Below are positions 21,700 to 32,775 of a stretch of DNA of 64,000 bases, piece after piece; positions within the stretch are counted from its first letter, which is position 1; each line of letters starts with the position of its first letter. The translations under genes and the position numbers were made by a program. The notes below the pieces were generated by a model. It had not been told where the DNA came from. It searched no databases and worked only from the letters and a program-made list of their open reading frames with translations. Source of the stretch: Phaonia tiefii (taxonomy: Eukaryota > Arthropoda > Insecta > Diptera > Muscidae). The stretch spans positions 8,260,501-8,324,500 of the forward strand of contig OZ008369.1 in the NCBI GenBank assembly GCA_963931995.1, given 5' to 3'.

Positions 21700-22150
21700 A
21701 TGTGCGGTTTCGCGCATTTGAAGAACTGGTTCTGTCGAAACGTGAATTTGGACCGGTTCTTAGGAAGTTGTTGTCCCAAAGAGGATTAAGTGCAATTATC
21801 TTATTATAAGAATATAAGATTTGATAACCTTACCCACAGGTTAACACTGTTGGTTCCTTAGGAACCGAGTCGTGTTATTCTGGAACTGTTTTACGGTTCG
21901 TTTCAAACCGTTTTTCAGTTTTTTTAGAATCGTTTTGCGGCCTTCTTGGAACCATTTTCTCTTCCTTTGAACCCGTTTTTCGGTCTTTGAAGAACCGTTT
22001 TCGGTTTTTATACAACCGCTTTAGGTTCATTTGGATCCGTTTTTTGGTTCGTTTGAATCCGTTTCCGGTTTTTTTGGAACAGGTTTTCGGTTCTTATAAG
22101 CACCGGTCCGATCAGATATTATGAAGAATCGGTTTTGAAGAATCGGTTCC
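21700..22150. repeat. Degenerate GGTTC/GAACC minisatellite
   Basis: About a dozen imperfect units of roughly 27-30 bp repeat the pattern TTTGGAACCGTTTTTCGGTTC. Each unit contains GGTTC and GAACC or GAATC, so units are partly self-complementary. The best part is 21840-22110. A similar patch occurs at 59440-59660. No coding potential. Confidence 0.75.
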
Positions 22151-22964
22151 TCGATTCTGTGCATAACTACTGCTTACTAATCGGTACTTTACTTTATCGT
22201 AACGCTATGTTGCCTGTTAAGATGTTTAATTTTTTCATTCTCCGATTAATTTAACAATATGTTAGATGTTTTACGCTGGCAACTCCGGCGAAATGTATGA
22301 CTATAGTTGGCAGCACTGTATGATATCAGCTGTTTACTTTGGCACAATAACTTGTCCGTATCCGAGGAACATTTACTTGTTCACCTGGTGGACGATCGCA
22401 AGTCAATTTTAGAAACCCCAAATACTTAAATCAGAATAACATGGAAGCAGTTGTCAGCTGTTTGCAAATATCGTTCCGATGAACTATTGACCGGTGTTAG
22501 GCCTCCTGTTAACGTTATTAGCTGGATAAATGTTAATTACACATTGAGAAAATGAAATTCTGCTAACCGTTACGATGAAGCATAACCGGATATTGAGAAA
22601 TTGGCCCTTAACCTTAATCAAATGGAGTCTGCAAATGTCCGCAGTGGTGAATTTGCATGCGAATATGTTCTTAATTTGCAAATTGTGTGCCTGCGTAGAA
22701 ATAATCGTTGATTAACCATTTAAATTAATATCAATTATGAGCTGTCTGAAATACATTTTGATGTAGGCTAAGTCTATTTGCCCGAATAAACGAACTAATG
22801 CTTAGCTGGTGTGCCATGTGTAGCATGAGGGATGAGGCCAAAGATGTCACCCTTTTTAAGGGCTTTCAAACTCTATAAAATCCAGGTTGAATTCGAAGTG
22901 AAACCAAAGTGAAACAACTAGCACGAGATACACACATCACAAAACATAACCGAATTTGTCTTAA
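22151..22964. other. Non-coding stretch, no supported gene
   Basis: I found no repeat match within the window and no convincing reading frame; the 65-residue minus-strand frame at 22484-22681 has no motif. Confidence 0.4.
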
Positions 22965-23125
22965 CCGGATTTAGAGGTTGTCACAAACACATGAGATATC
23001 CTCACATCCAAATTGGAGGTTGTCACAACCTATTGTGTGAGCTAAATTCAGTCGTGACTACCTCAATTCGGTTGTGGCACCTGCAATTCGGCGGCAACAA
23101 ACGAATTTACGGCTGCCTCAACTTT
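22965..23125. repeat. Array of GGTTGTGACAACC-type quasi-palindromic units, copy 1
   Basis: Units like AATTGGAGGTTGTCACAACC and CAATTCGGTTGTGGCACCTG repeat about every 25-30 bp. The same words occur at 53925-54115. The core GGTTGTNNCAACC is itself nearly palindromic. Confidence 0.6.
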
Positions 23126-24205
23126 TTTTCAAACTATTACTTCTGCTAGTGTGTGATATCGTAGGGTGCAAAAGTATAAATATAATAAAAACACAAATAC
23201 ACTTTAGATGGATGCTGCGTTAGTAATATGAGTATTTTACTTTTGGTCTTTTCGTCCGTCTGTTTGCGTATTTCCATTTGTCCGCCCGTCCGTCGGTCGT
23301 CAATTTGTCGGCTGGATGCTTGGGGCGTGTGGTGGTACTTTGGCATTATCCAGGCATTTGTATTGGTCGGTCTACAAGTTTACAAGTTATGAAAATGAAA
23401 AAAGGAAATGGCGCCACAAAGCCTTTTTTATTATACGAATGTGTTTATCACCACTCCTTCTCTGCTGTGGGGGAAACGAGGAAGGCAAATAAAGTAACTA
23501 AACGTATTCTCTATCATGTTGCCGATGTTGCTGCTGCTGTTGTTCCGGATGATGTTGTTGCTGCTGCTAATGTTGTTATTGGTATTGGCTTTGCTGTTTT
23601 TGTAGTTATTATCATATTTTATACGGTGTCTATGGTTGTTTCACATGATTTGTCTTGACTGGTTTCTTGTGTTGTTTCATATTTTGATATGCTAAAATAT
23701 TCTCTAGAGAATTGCTACCGACAAATATACGAGTACTTATACATATAAGAAGAACAAGAAGCAGCAGAAAAAAGACAGCCAGATATGTAAGTAAGCGGGA
23801 ATTTTATTTGTTTACAAGCCCACTCCCCCCCCCCCCCAACCACGTTCGGTGGGAGAAATGGGTGTTTCCCCGGTGGAGGAGAAAAGTTGGAGCTGGGGCA
23901 AAGGCGAGGCAAACATCAAAGAGGCTGGTGGCTAGAGTTCGAATCGAAGGCTCATAGGAAAAATTGTGTAAATATAATATTTATTTACAAATCAAATGTT
24001 AAAGGTGACAATTCAATTAGGATGTTGAATAATTTACAGAGACTCGATAAATATGAGATTTGCATGCCAAAACTCAGGTGAGAGAGTGTGTGAATGTGCA
24101 GGAAAATAGAGAGGTTGACTATAAAATGGAGATGGGCGGGTTACATGAATCTAAGTGTGCCAAGCGTGAATCACGCGTGAATATAAATAATATTAAATTT
24201 AAGAA
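23126..24205. other. Non-coding stretch with simple repeats
   Basis: Contains a GTT/GCT trinucleotide-rich patch (23510-23600, GTTGCTGCTGCTGTTGTTCC) and a run of 13 or more C (around 23825-23837). The 126-residue frame at 23278-23658 overlaps the trinucleotide patch and is an artefact of it. No gene is supported. Confidence 0.5.
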
Positions 24206-24402
24206 AATGGTATTCCATTACATCTTATGAAGGGATTGTGGAGAGTTTCTTTCTAGTTTTACACTCACTTATTGGAACCTGCAGTTTTACACTGGTTCCG
24301 AATGGTACTTTGAACAGCTTTTTGATGCGAAGTGACCGTCGTCGAAAGAAATGTAACGCGGTCAGAGCAAGGATCGAACTCACGTTCCCATGTACAAGAG
24401 AG
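24206..24402 (-). mobile_element. tRNA-derived SINE copy 5, head truncated
   Basis: Plus-strand text ATTACATCTTATGAAGGGAT, GTTTTACACTGGTTCCGAAT, GATGCGAAGTGACCGTCGTC, GTCAGAGCAAGGATCGAACT and CCCATGTACAAGAG is the SINE read backwards. The A-box end is missing and the copy abuts the long MITE, whose own left terminus is also gone. Confidence 0.85.
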
Positions 24403-25489
24403 TAACATATTCCCTCAAACACATCTTGCAGGAACCATGTATGTGTTTGGAATACCCTCCAAATATTCATATAATTTCCACTCCCAAACTCACTTCTAAT
24501 TAAATGCAAATATTAGCAAATTTACTTGCACAGATTAGTACTTTTACTTGGAATCATATGCGTGTTTCATCCCAAACATCCATATGCTTGCGTGGAAGCA
24601 GTCATATGTTTCTTCCCAAGCGAACAATTGACGACTAAATGAATGAAACTAAAACGCACGATATCAGTCAACATATGAAACAATCAGTTCAATTACACAC
24701 GCATTCAGGAATATTTATGGATCACTGACTTAAAGAATAATGTTAAAATACAGTTATATAATATAACTGTATAATATTAATATTAACTTCGGCAGATAAC
24801 AATCTCTCTTTTTCCACTCTTTTATTATTTTGCTTCCGACGGGGCATAGCGACAAATATCTGAAGTTTTTGTATTTATATCATAAACAAAGCTACATTTG
24901 GTTCACAAACACGTAAATCACAACATATCAAACATTGTGTCTCAAACATGTAATATTGAATAGCAAACACAATCTGTTTGAGCACAAGTAAACAAGCTTC
25001 ACATACGTTATATTTGCATCCAAACAAGAAAAAATACGAATGTACACACTTCAAAAATCGGCTCCAGTATCATATGTACATGTGTGATATCATTTGTGCC
25101 ATGAGTTGAAGATCTGCTGCGTTTTGGTTGACTATTGTCTGTCACGATTTTGTTTGCAGTAGTTTTCCACAAACATATCCACATTTGGGTCACAATAACA
25201 AATATTATATCCTATTAATCATTGTGCCTTAAGCATGCAATATTGAATAGCAAACACAATATGTTTGGAAACAAGTACACTATATTTGAGACGAGTTCCA
25301 AACACACCTTTTATTTGCATTCAAACAGGAAAACAATACAGATTGCGTAAATCGCATCCTAAGTATAGTTTTTGTGTCTAGTTACTATCAATATATACAA
25401 CAATTTGTCCCGTAATATTTATGAGGTTTAGTATGTTCCAAAGAGTACAAGTTTTCTTAATTAAGTGATAAATTTATCCATTTTAGAAT
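24403..25489 (+). mobile_element. CACGCTGAAAA-family composite (long form plus short form)
   Basis: From AGTAACATATTCCCTCAAAC the long-form words follow (CTTGCAGGAACCATGTATGT, CATGCTTGCGTGGAAGC-like text near 24590, ATTCAGGAATATTTATGGAT). A right-end body appears near 24890-25030 and a short-form body again at 25060-25345 (GAGTTGAAGATCTGCTGCGT, TTGAATAGCAAACACAATAT). Neither set of termini is complete. Probably one short copy inside or next to one long copy. Confidence 0.65.
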
Positions 25490-25525
25490 GACCCAACACG
25501 CTGAAAATAATCTGCCTCCGTCATA

Positions 25526-26440
25526 ACGGGTTTTTCAACAGAGACGCTACTAAAGTAAATCGATAGGGACAGCAAACGATGCCATATTTTTTTCCGCTCT
25601 TTTAACATTTGTCTTCAGTAAGGTTTGCCATTTTATCATGGAAAGATATACGAGCCAACAACGAGTCGAAATTATTAAAATTTACTACCGAAATTTGGAG
25701 TCAGTGGCTTCAACTTTAAGAGTGGCCTCATCTTCAGCGATGAGGCTCATTTCGTCAATAAGCAAAATATGCGTTAGTGGTCAGACAGCAATCCACACGT
25801 AATCCATGAGTTATCATTGCATCCCGAAAAAATTACGGTTTGGTGCGTTTTATGGGCCAGCGGCGTCATTGGGCCGTACTTCTTCCGTGATGATCAAGAC
25901 CGGCACATTACTGTGAATGCGAATCGCTACCGTTCAATGATAACCGAATATTTTTGGCCCCAATTGGATAATATGGACTTGGAGGACATGTGGTTCCAAC
26001 AGGACGGCGCCACAAGCCACACAGCGAATGCCACAATCAATTTATTGGAAACTAAGTTTGGTGAACGTGTTATCTCACGAAATAGCCCAGTCGATTGGCC
26101 GCCTCGGTCGTGTGATTTGACGCCGTTAGATTATTTCCTGTGGGGCTACGTCAAGTCTATGGTCTATGCCAACAAGCCAGCGACTATTGATGAACTTCGT
26201 ACGAATATCGAACGTGAAATTGCAGCAGTATCAGCCGATTTATGCTTGAAAAGCGTCGAAAATTGGGTTCAGCGTCGGGACTTCTGCAAGCGTGCCCATG
26301 GTGGCCATGCAAAAGAAATCGAGTTCCAGACATAATAGCATCGAACGTACTTTCACAGGAATAAAGAATTTCATTTGTATCTAAAACCGGGTTTGTTTTA
26401 TTTAAAAAATCTTTTGTAGCGCTCTTATTGAAAACCCCTT
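25526..26440 (+). mobile_element. Tc1/mariner (rosa/DD41D-like) transposon copy 2, internally deleted
   Basis: The left TIR ACGGGTTTTTCAACAGAGAC and the right TIR (AAGGGGTTTTCAATAAGAGC read inward) are flanked by TA (25524-25525, 26441-26442). The transposase start at 25639 (MERYTSQQRVEIIKIYY) is followed, after CTTTAAGAG, by a deletion that fuses it out of frame to the region around the first catalytic aspartate. It is a sister of copy 1, with a different deletion end. It sits inside a CACGCTGAAAA element. Confidence 0.9.
25817..26335 (+). pseudogene. Tc1/mariner-type transposase, C-terminal catalytic part (172 aa)
   Basis: The frame from HPEKITVWCVLWASGVIGPY to KRAHGGHAKEIEFQT matches copy 1 almost residue for residue. 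It includes the second aspartate (MWFQQDGATSHTA) and third (SCDLTPLDYFLWG). The first aspartate region lies upstream in another frame (GCGATGAGGCTCATTTCG, 25737-25754) and is followed by a TAG where copy 1 has TGG (near 25776). The product would lack the DNA-binding domain and the first catalytic residue, so it is inactive. Confidence 0.85.
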
Positions 26441-27266
26441 TATATTCCCTCAACACGAACCACGTATATATAGGTAACACACACCAAATATTAATATATT
26501 TGCAAGTCCCAAACTTACCTGTATTTCAAGTTTACTTGCAAACATGCATGCTTTCACTTGCAACCATATGTGTGCAACCAAACCTTCATACGCTCACGTG
26601 GAAGTAGGTGAGTATTTGCTCCCAAAAGGTTACTTACGTGAAAACATATGCAAATTATTTTTTGACTTCAATATACTTATACATATGTACATACATTTAC
26701 CCATTTACCAACATAAATATATATTTTTAACCAAGTAGTGGCAGACTAAAAATATTTTTTTGAATTCGAATTTTATGGCCGATTTTGTTAGTTTTTAGTT
26801 AATGTATGAAAAATTCATATTACAAGTTTACAAGGTCAGGAAGATTTTTCTAGTTGAAACAGGGGGACTCTTGTCGGAATAATAATTCAGTTAATATTAA
26901 TAATTCAGTTAAGGACACTCCCTGTCATGACTAGTTTCGAACTCCGTGACAAGTTCATCATCAGATGCCTAACTACTGCACCTGAATTGATACCATCGGT
27001 AGATCATAAATCGTATATATTCAAACCCAAATACGCAATTCGAAGATCCCTAAGTACCAGTGTCTGTTGGTATTCATCAAATGAGAAAATGGTATTTATT
27101 GCCTCTTCTCCTTTTGCTAATTCTCACGTTTTGTTCAGCAGGATTCAACGTCACCAAACGCTATTTTTGTTTTAAATTTCTTTAGCTATTCACAAATAGG
27201 TCGCCGGTTCGATTACACTGTGCAACACGAAAAAATATAACCATATACGGTTATAACCATAACCAT

Positions 27267-27726
27267 AAAAGACCCGTGTCTCCCAGTTTTGCACTTTTTT
27301 GTATGGGCCCCCAAATTCACTTTTTTATGGGCCCCCAAAGATTTGGGGCCTCGGTGTAATTTTGCAAAAAAAAAGGGATCATTTTGTCAGGCTCATATCT
27401 TGCAAACTCTTCGGAATTTTGATTTACTCTCTGAGGGAAAGTTGAAGCTCTTGTCATAAAGAACCTCAAAGACTTTAAAAATTGTTTTTTCTACCTTTTT
27501 CGCCCTGTTCAGGTCCATAGGTAGCAAACCGTTCAAAATTCAAGGAATCAATCAACTACAAAAATGTACCTAAGATCTCAATAAAAATCTCATCATACGT
27601 AAGATCTCATCTTGTATCACTCTTTTGCAACAATTACACCGAGGCCTCAAATCTTAGGGGCCCATAAAAAAAAGTCCATGACTTTGGGAAAAACTGGGAG
27701 ACACGGGCCTTTTTTTTTGGTCTTTT
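27267..27726. mobile_element. Foldback element (460 bp) with ~100-bp inverted arms
   Basis: Left AAAAGACCCGTGTCTCCCAG pairs with right CTGGGAGACACGGGCCTTTT. Further in, GGGGCCTCGGTGTAATTTTG pairs with CAATTACACCGAGGCCTCAA, and GGGCCCCCAAAGA with TTAGGGGCCCA. Short gaps break the pairing. The loop is about 250 bp of AT-rich DNA with no frame of note. It interrupts the long MITE 25490-28388. Confidence 0.8.
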
Positions 27727-27806
27727 ATCACGTAGTGGTGTCCGTATGTTTATATTTCCATGAATTAAAAAATTACAAACAGTGTAATCTAACTAAAGCT
27801 CGGGTG

Positions 27807-27934
27807 GACAAAAGTTGTTGCTTTTTCAGTTTCTTTCCTCAAAATCGTTTCTCACTTGGGTATTCCACACGACAAAAGTTGTTGCTTTTTCAGTTTCTTT
27901 CCTCAAAATCGTTTCTCACTTGGGTATTCCACAC
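27807..27934. repeat. Perfect tandem duplication, 2 x 64 bp
   Basis: The 64-bp unit beginning GACAAAAGTTGTTGCTTTTT and ending TGGGTATTCCACAC occurs at 27807-27870 and again at 27871-27934, with no difference that I can see. The unit contains MITE-internal words (CAGTTTCTTTCCTCAAAATC) also present once at 45586-45610. Recent local slippage or duplication. Confidence 0.92.
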
Positions 27935-28392
27935 GAGCCTTTTTTATTATTTTTTCACTGATCACAAATATATTCTACTAATATAAATTGTTTCCCCTTC
28001 ATGCTTACTTCAGCAACCAAGCCCATTTGCTTCATCTCTCCGATGGCGGATTGAATACACGAAACTAGAACGCAACAGATGTAAGAAATACTCACTTCGT
28101 CTACAGTTTATACATGCATTTAGGAATTTGTATGAATCACTGACTGAAAGAATAATATAAATAATGCAGTTACACACTTACAACTTTGACAGTAAATAAT
28201 CTCTCTTTGTACCTCTTTTTTTGTCTTCATCTCAGTAGACAGCAAATAGTGCCACAAACACATTTGCTTTTGTACCCCAAACACATCTATATTTGAGTCA
28301 GAAACACAAATATTATAACATATTAATCATTGTGTCTACAACTTGAAATAGCAAACTCAATGTGTTACGACATATTTTTCACCGTGTGTATA

Positions 28393-29980
28393 TAAAGGGT
28401 GTCCCAATAAAAGTGGAAAAGTTACATTTTGTTGCAGTATTTTTTCTGTACAAGTGGCAGCTCTGACTGTTGTGGTTTACAATTTTTCGATTATTACAAA
28501 TGGAGACATACACAAAGGAAGAACGCGTTATCAATGTGACCCTCCATTAGAAAAATGTGGAAAGATACGCTCAAGCCGCTTGAAAACTTCGAGAAAATTT
28601 TTAGGTTGTGGAAGTACACCTAGTGTGTCACCAATCCAAGAGCGATTAAAAAATTTTAAGAAACTGGTCTCTCAAAATATTCCTGCTGTAAACGAGACAG
28701 TTGCTGATAATCCGGGAACATCAATTCTACATCGTTCAGAAGAACTTCGAATGTTTCGAAACAAATCATCTGCACCCAGCAAACAAAATTGATGAATTTG
28801 GGACTCTGGAAATTCGCACGTGCTTCATGAGAATCAAAAGGATCCACAACGAGCAATTCTCTGGTGCGGATTGGAATTAGGTGGAGTAATTGGGCCTTAA
28901 TTCTTTGAAAATGAGACTGCAAATGACGTGACTGTGAATGGCATTCGTTACAAGAACAAGATAACGTAATTCTAGAGGCTTAAACTGGACGTTATGGCTC
29001 TGAACGACATGTAACTTCAGCAGCACCGCGCTGCAAACACTCACTTTATTGGAGCAAAAATTCCCATAACAAATTATCTCCCGAAATTCTGATGCCAACT
29101 GGCCACCAAGGTCATGAGATTTAACGCCGTGTGATTTCTTTCTTTGGTATTTGGTGAAATCTCTGGTCCATGCGAGTAAACCACAAACAATTCCTTAGCT
29201 CAAGGCTGAGGACCAAAGCGTAATCGGAGAGATAGAGCCACATCTTTGTCAAAATGCTATCGAATCTTTCATGGAAAGTACAAGGGCCTGTGATTATAGC
29301 CGCGGGGGGTTTTGTTGGCTATTTTATTCCATACTTAGTCGCAACATGTCTACTGTTTACCGCGTTTTCATGCACTCTTTTGTGATGATAATGTTGTGAT
29401 TTTCATTCTAGGGCAAAACGGTGTTTACATGCATTTTTACTCGATTTAGTTTAGACATTTTTGTATTTCATGATGCCATTATGCAATTATATCAGGTGAT
29501 GGCATGATGATTCGTATGTGTTAGTATCATACAATTCTGTTAGTTAGTCTTTGTTTGTAGATATAACTTTTTATGTAATTAAAGATATTTTTATGTGGGG
29601 TTTTTTTTTTAAATGTTGTTAGAATTAGCTGTCGTCATACCACTACCTTTTATATTAATCATATTTGTATGTGTTGTCATTAATGTACGTGTTCAGTGAA
29701 GTCTATTTCCGTTACTTTTCCGCTTCCTGTTCACATAGTATCATACTGAAAGTATGTATACAACTCTGCGGTTGAAATGATTTGTGACATGATAATAACA
29801 TTATCGGGACAAATTTACTCGATCTTGGGAACAAAAATTTATGTACGATTATCGAGTCGATCTATAAGATCGAGTGTATGTAAACGCCTTCTTACAATGC
29901 AATAAAAATATCACCACTGAGTTAAAAAAATGCGTTTTATTTTTAAATTATATCGTGCCCTTTTATTGGTACACCCTTTA
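28393..29980 (+). mobile_element. Tc1/mariner-type element copy 3, decayed, with internal insertion
   Basis: Left terminus TAAAGGGTGTCCCAATAAAA and right terminus (TAAAGGGTGTACCAATAAAA read inward) differ at one base in 20. The transposase relic lies at 28454-29310. The stretch from about 29340 to 29920 does not belong to the coding part and may be a separate insertion. The TIR differs from that of copies 1 and 2, so this is a related but distinct family. Confidence 0.82.
28454..29310 (+). pseudogene. Tc1/mariner-type transposase relic
   Basis: The first frame (28454-28792) carries the HTH region: GCGSTPSVSPIQERLKNFKK, TVADNPGTSILHRSEELRMF. Frame breaks follow, then FVNKQN-like and TLEIRTCFM remains of the FWLNGFVNKQN block, a GGVIGPYFF-like stretch near 28880, and at 29095-29180 the block NWPPRS-stop-DLTPCDFFLW, with the third aspartate kept. 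A C-terminal RGG follows near 29305. Many stops make it non-functional. Confidence 0.8.
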
Positions 29981-30003
29981 TTAGATAGACTACGATTAGG
30001 TTT

Positions 30004-30265
30004 GTGGCCGTCGGTGGTGCAACGATTCGATCTTCGATCCGTGCTCTGACCACCTTACATTTCTTTCTAGGACGGTCACCTCGCGTAGTGATGGCGACAC
30101 TATCTAGTACTTAGCCATGAAAAAGCTTCTCCAAAATGCCGTTTGAAACCGGTGTAAAACTGTAGGTCCCAATGAGTGAGTGTAAAACTAGAAAGCCCAC
30201 AGCTCACTCATTGTGCGTAATACTCTCCAATCCCTTTATGGGATGTAATGGGAAAACATTTCTAA
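30004..30265 (+). mobile_element. tRNA-derived SINE copy 6
   Basis: Head TGTGGCCGTCGGTGGTGCAA is intact, but about 15-20 bases between A and B boxes are missing (GATTCGATCTTCGATCCGTG). The body follows consensus: GGACGGTCACCTCGCGTAGT, CTTAGCCATGAAAAAGCTTC, ACTGTAGGTCCCAATGAGTG, TGGGATGTAATGGGAAAAC. The head deletion should impair Pol III transcription. Confidence 0.88.
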
Positions 30266-32163
30266 AGATTAGGTTTAGGTTGATGGTGTCTTAATTTAGT
30301 TAGGTGTAATTTATCTCGAATCGAATGTCATTTAACTTGTCATTTTTCTTTTAAAATACCTTATTAACTTTTCACTTTTTCAAATGGACTAATTTCCCCA
30401 AAATTGTAATTGCGCAAAGGGGGCACCCTAATGTGGATATGTATTCCACTCTCCAAATTTAATTTATGGACTTGTGAGAGAAATGATTTCAAATGTGTCA
30501 TTTAGATGTTGAATTTTGCTTTAATTAGCTATTTTGGGAATGTCACAACAGTTGCACAATGACAACAACGACAACAACAACAGCAGCAGCAGCCACCACA
30601 TCAACAACAACATCCCCATACACTTGACGTTGTAAGAAAATGTGACAGAAGTTTCACTGCCAATAACAGAAGCTGTCAATACGTCTTAAAAAGAGTCATA
30701 TACATATAGATTCCTGCATAATCATGCATTGAAAATAAAAGCACCCAATTGTCACACTCCCCCACGCCCACAAAGCACCCCAACATCTCAAGCCAACTTA
30801 AGACGCGAGAACTTGAACAGATGGCAACTATTTGGAAGATGTCATTGAAGCGGCAGCAACTGATACTTCAATTGACTGAGGTTTCATACTCGTAACGGCG
30901 GAAATGATGCCATATTTTGCATAAGCACAAGTCGTCAGACAAACCATTTGTAAAGTAATGATGATGTTGCAGTTGCTGACGCTGATGGTGATGCTAATGC
31001 CGATGCTGATACTTCTCTTGCTACTGTTGCTGCCACAAACTGCAATGACAGCTTAAAGGAAAATAAGCATAGCCAAGGAGAAAGTGCAGGGGGGTTTCCT
31101 CCACCAGACATTGTTATGACAACTTTGGCACCAGGAACAACAGCAACCATCGCGTCATACAATGTATAACTACATGTGAGATATTGAGTGTTCTCATGCG
31201 ATGGTGATGTGTGACAAACTTTAATCCTATATTCATCATTTTGCACTTCGAGATAGAACAGGAGACTGCAACTGAATATGAATCTGAATCTGAACTCACC
31301 GAGAAACAAATATAATAAAAACGAAGGCTTAAAGTATCCGAATGGTACGAATTCCAAAAGAGAATATAACCTAACAAAAGTTTTCAACATCATTGAAGCA
31401 ATAAATTTTGATGTCATTCTATAATATTTTATGTAAAGATAAAAAGAAATATTTCACAAGAGATTACACACATATACATACATATGTTTATGTATGTATG
31501 GATACTCTGAGATACAAGTACATGCTACACATCATATTGTATGATATGGATATGATTCTAAGTCAAACATTCACAGAAGTTTTATTAATATCCTTTGGTT
31601 TCAGTTTTGGTTTTTTGATTTTTGGTTCTTTATTTTAATACCATAAATATGTATGAATACGAGTCAAACTTTAATGGAAATTATGCAAAAATTGTTTGAA
31701 AATATCTGAACATTCAGATGTCATGTGTAATGATGGTATTGATATAAATTAAGATGATGGGAAAATGATAATTTCCAATAGGTAGATAACTGTAGAGGGG
31801 GAATTTATGTTCATAGGTTGACACTACTGTATTATATCCGCCAGGTTTTTATTATTCCTTCCATTAATCATTTTCTACAAACAATCAGAAAAATTTATGA
31901 ATTAAAACAACATTGACCGCAAAGTGACCTATCACTTTGCAAGTCCTTTGCAGAAAAGGCTGGCCTATATTACATCCATATTTGTTTTCTGTTGCAGATT
32001 TCTGATTTCCGTTTTCTGTTGAGATGGCAACTCTGTATACCATTTCAGCAAACACACGAATAAAAACAAAACAACGCTGCTTACAACAACAAATGTTGAT
32101 GTGTTAACATCTATAGGCGCGGGTACGGCCTAAATTCACAAAGTGAATACATCCAAACACAGT
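30266..32163. other. Non-coding stretch with CAA/CAG-rich patches
   Basis: A (CAA/CAG)n-type patch is at 30555-30620. The 160-residue minus-strand frame at 30935-31417 overlaps GCTGATGGTGATGCTAATGC low-complexity text and has no domain; I do not call it. No repeat family of the window is present. Confidence 0.45.
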
Positions 32164-32235
32164 TTGTCCGACTGCAATCACACAGATTGTTAGACTGCGA
32201 TCACACAGATTGTCCGACTGCGATCACACCTTGTT
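32164..32235. repeat. 23-bp tandem repeat, three units
   Basis: TTGTCCGACTGCAATCACAC plus AGA starts at 32164, 32187 and 32210. Unit 2 differs by TTAGA in place of CCGAC-type bases. A local minisatellite. Confidence 0.9.
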
Positions 32236-32644
32236 TGCCGTTAAACTCCTCCGAAAGGGATGGACCGATTTGTATAAAATTTTGTGTGCATATCGGGTAG
32301 GTCTCAGAATCATCCAACATCTATTTCTCATACCCCTAAATGATAAGGGTGACCCACCCCTATATAGAACACAGATTTGTAGTTGTATTGTAAGAGAATA
32401 ATGACTTATTATGTGTATATAAAAATGAGATAGCAAGAGTGCAACGAAAATTGTGTGAACTTGTGTAGCGTATGTACAAACATAACAATACCTACCATAC
32501 AATCCCAAATTAACAATCCATTATTTCAGCTCCTGTTGGCGGTATTCGAACAAAATTGGGTATGTTGGTTAGGTGTACATATTCTAAAATCTGCTGCAAA
32601 TATGGGCGGAATTGGACAAAGTGGCGTGGTCAAATATAAAGATA

Positions 32645-32775
32645 TTATAATCAAAAACTATTATTCTCGACTAATTATTCCAGCTTAAGGTCTCTCCAGA
32701 TTTCATAAAACTTTTTTGTTTTTTCGATATTTCGATTTCCTTTGGAAATCTTCTTCAGGAAAGTTTTTATATTAA
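32645..32775. repeat. Dispersed ~130-bp repeat, copy 2
   Basis: Matches 16388-16520: CGACTAATTATTCCAGCTTA, TCATAAAACTTTTTTG, CGATATTTCGATTTCCTTTG, GAAATCTTCTTCAGGAAAG. The match stops at about 32776. The conserved core can form a hairpin (GATTTCC-TTT-GGAAATC). Its closeness to Penelope-like fragments downstream may or may not be meaningful. Confidence 0.62.

Larger units (their letters stand above)
25490..28388 (+). mobile_element. Long CACGCTGAAAA-family element carrying two nested insertions
   Basis: The left end CACGCTGAAAATAATCTGCC (25498) continues to 25525, is interrupted by the Tc1-like element at 25526-26440, resumes with TATTCCCTCAACACGAACCA, is interrupted again by a foldback at 27267-27726, and ends at 28388 with TATTTTTCACCGTG. 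Subtracting the inserts leaves about 1.5 kb, similar to the other long forms. The Tc1-like relic at 28393 begins almost at once after it. Confidence 0.68.

Noticed and set aside
23278..23658. 126-residue open frame
   Set aside because: The C-terminal part (VADVAAAVVPDDVVAAANVV) is a translation of a GTT/GCT repeat.
27612..27986. 124-residue plus-strand open frame
   Set aside because: It crosses the foldback boundary and the 64-bp duplication, so it is a chance frame over repeats.
30935..31417. 160-residue minus-strand open frame
   Set aside because: Overlaps GATGCTGATG-type low complexity; no motif; a shorter frame overlaps in another phase on the same strand.
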